Below are positions 63,282 through 64,000 of a stretch of 64,000 nt of DNA, piece after piece. The first letter of the stretch is position 1; each line of letters opens with the position of its first letter. The stretch is taken from positions 124,001 to 188,000 of the forward strand of contig NZ_FMYH01000006.1 of the NCBI RefSeq assembly GCF_900096585.1. The letters are read 5' to 3'. Below the pieces are notes generated by a model that saw nothing but the letters and a program-made list of their open reading frames with translations, was not told where the DNA came from and made no database searches. The stretch is from Sanguibacter gelidistatuariae (GTDB lineage Bacteria; Actinomycetota; Actinomycetes; Actinomycetales; Cellulomonadaceae). The position numbers were made by a program, and so were the translations under genes.

Positions 63282-64000
63282 TCACGTCGAAAGCGTTGAT
63301 GTCGGAGGCGTTGATGTCAGGAGCTCCTCGAGGACCGGCCCGGCCAGCCGGCGGAAGGCCCGGCGCGGCCGGGTGCGGTCCAGGACCGCGACCTCCAGAT
63401 GCGCCGCCGGGATCTGGCGCGGCTCGCCATCCGTGGCCGCGGAGCCGATCGGCGTGGCCAGGACCGTGCGCACGAGTGTGAGCACCTCGGGCAGGGTCAT
63501 CTCGGGCCGCCAGCCCGTGGCCATCGCCTCCCCGAGCTGCTCGGCCTGGCCTCCCATGACCACGTAGCCGTGCTCGTCGCCGACCGATCCGTCGTAGGAC
63601 AGCCGGTAGATCTGGTCCAGCTCGTGAGTGAGCCCCACCTGGGCCACGACGAGCTCGACCTCGAGCGGCTTCGACTCGGTTGTGAAGACCGTGCCCAGTG
63701 TCTGGGCGTAGGCGTTGGCGAGCCCCCGGGCGTTGACGTCGGACCTGTCGTAGGAGTACCCGCGCAGGTCCGCGTAGCGCACGCCGGCGACCCGCAGGTT
63801 CTCGAACTCGTTGTACTTGCCGACCGCCGCGAAGGCGATGCGGTCATAGATCTCGGAGATCTTGTGCAGGGCCCGGGACGGGTTCTCCGTCGCGAAGGCG
63901 ATCCCGTCGTCGTAGGCGGCGACGACGACGGACCGGCCGCGGGCGATGCCCTTGCGGGCGTAGTCCGCGCGGTCCTTCATGAGCTGTTCGGGTGAGACGT
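63282..64000 (-). CDS. prcA: Proteasome alpha subunit PrcA (partial at N-terminus)
   Basis: PrcA forms the outer rings of the 20S proteasome and gates substrate entry. The frame continues past the last in-window ATG to the edge as [25 protein letters not shown], the conserved N-terminus, so the true start is outside. About 239 residues are seen: [34 protein letters not shown] and [12 protein letters not shown] are typical. The tail ends [10 protein letters not shown] and lacks the acidic C-terminus seen in mycobacteria. The beta subunit and Pup genes should lie to the right. Confidence 0.95.
   Translation of the reverse strand, partial: VSPEQLMKDRADYARKGIARGRSVVVAAYDDGIAFATENPSRALHKISEIYDRIAFAAVGKYNEFENLRVAGVRYADLRGYSYDRSDVNARGLANAYAQTLGTVFTTESKPLEVELVVAQVGLTHELDQIYRLSYDGSVGDEHGYVVMGGQAEQLGEAMATGWRPEMTLPEVLTLVRTVLATPIGSAATDGEPRQIPAAHLEVAVLDRTRPRRAFRRLAGPVLEELLTSTPPTSTLST

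Overview
The window is high-GC DNA from an actinobacterium. RbpA, WhiA, the Pup-proteasome genes (pafA, prcA), an ANTAR response regulator, Trp-operon-associated membrane proteins and frequent GTG starts all point to Actinomycetota. The overall gene content suits the Micrococcales, possibly near Intrasporangiaceae; that placement is inference, since no rRNA is present.

Positions 1-9.1 kb carry a minus-strand block: rbpA (cut by the window edge), secG, then tpiA-pgk-gap (lower glycolysis), then whiA-yvcK-rapZ-uvrC. Positions 9.2-11.4 kb hold three plus-strand genes: an OsmC-type protein and a translationally coupled pair of exported proteins (a DUF6318-like lipoprotein and a PKD-like secreted protein). 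Positions 11.4-31.3 kb hold uvrA, a GH15 glucoamylase/trehalase-like enzyme, an MBL hydrolase, a YciI protein, a PfkB kinase, uvrB, coaE, an ABC exporter, rpsA, pfkA, a methyltransferase, polA, a hotdog thioesterase and a GNAT protein. An ANTAR regulator and a leucine-type tRNA follow at 31.4-32.3 kb.

Positions 32.3-39.5 kb are an accessory island inserted between the tRNA and the pyk side of the conserved neighbourhood. It starts with a tyrosine integrase carrying an in-frame stop. Next come an internal piece of a MobF relaxase/helicase, an intact M20 amidohydrolase and a frameshifted arylsulfatase. It ends with a scar where a TetR regulator and a 3-ketosteroid-dehydrogenase-like gene have both lost their N-terminal halves. 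The island is largely decayed.

Positions 39.6-64 kb return to core genes: a YdjM-like membrane hydrolase, pyk, gltB-gltD (glutamate synthase), and the minus-strand trp/his block (hisI-trpE-membrane protein-HGxxPAAW protein-trpC-trpB-trpA-lgt). A heterodimeric ABC exporter pair lies between hisI and a TIGR03085-type gene. hisF, an FKBP-type lipoprotein, pafA and prcA (cut by the window edge) complete the window.

The most unusual structure is a family of four ~63 bp imperfect palindromes (arms GCTGAGTGCGG / CCGCACTCAGC) at 9.7, 23.4, 40.4 and 58.4 kb. Three sit at the 3' ends of genes, and one is read in frame inside an ABC exporter between its membrane and ATPase domains. I found no CRISPR array, defence system or biosynthetic cluster, and no clearly new multi-gene system.
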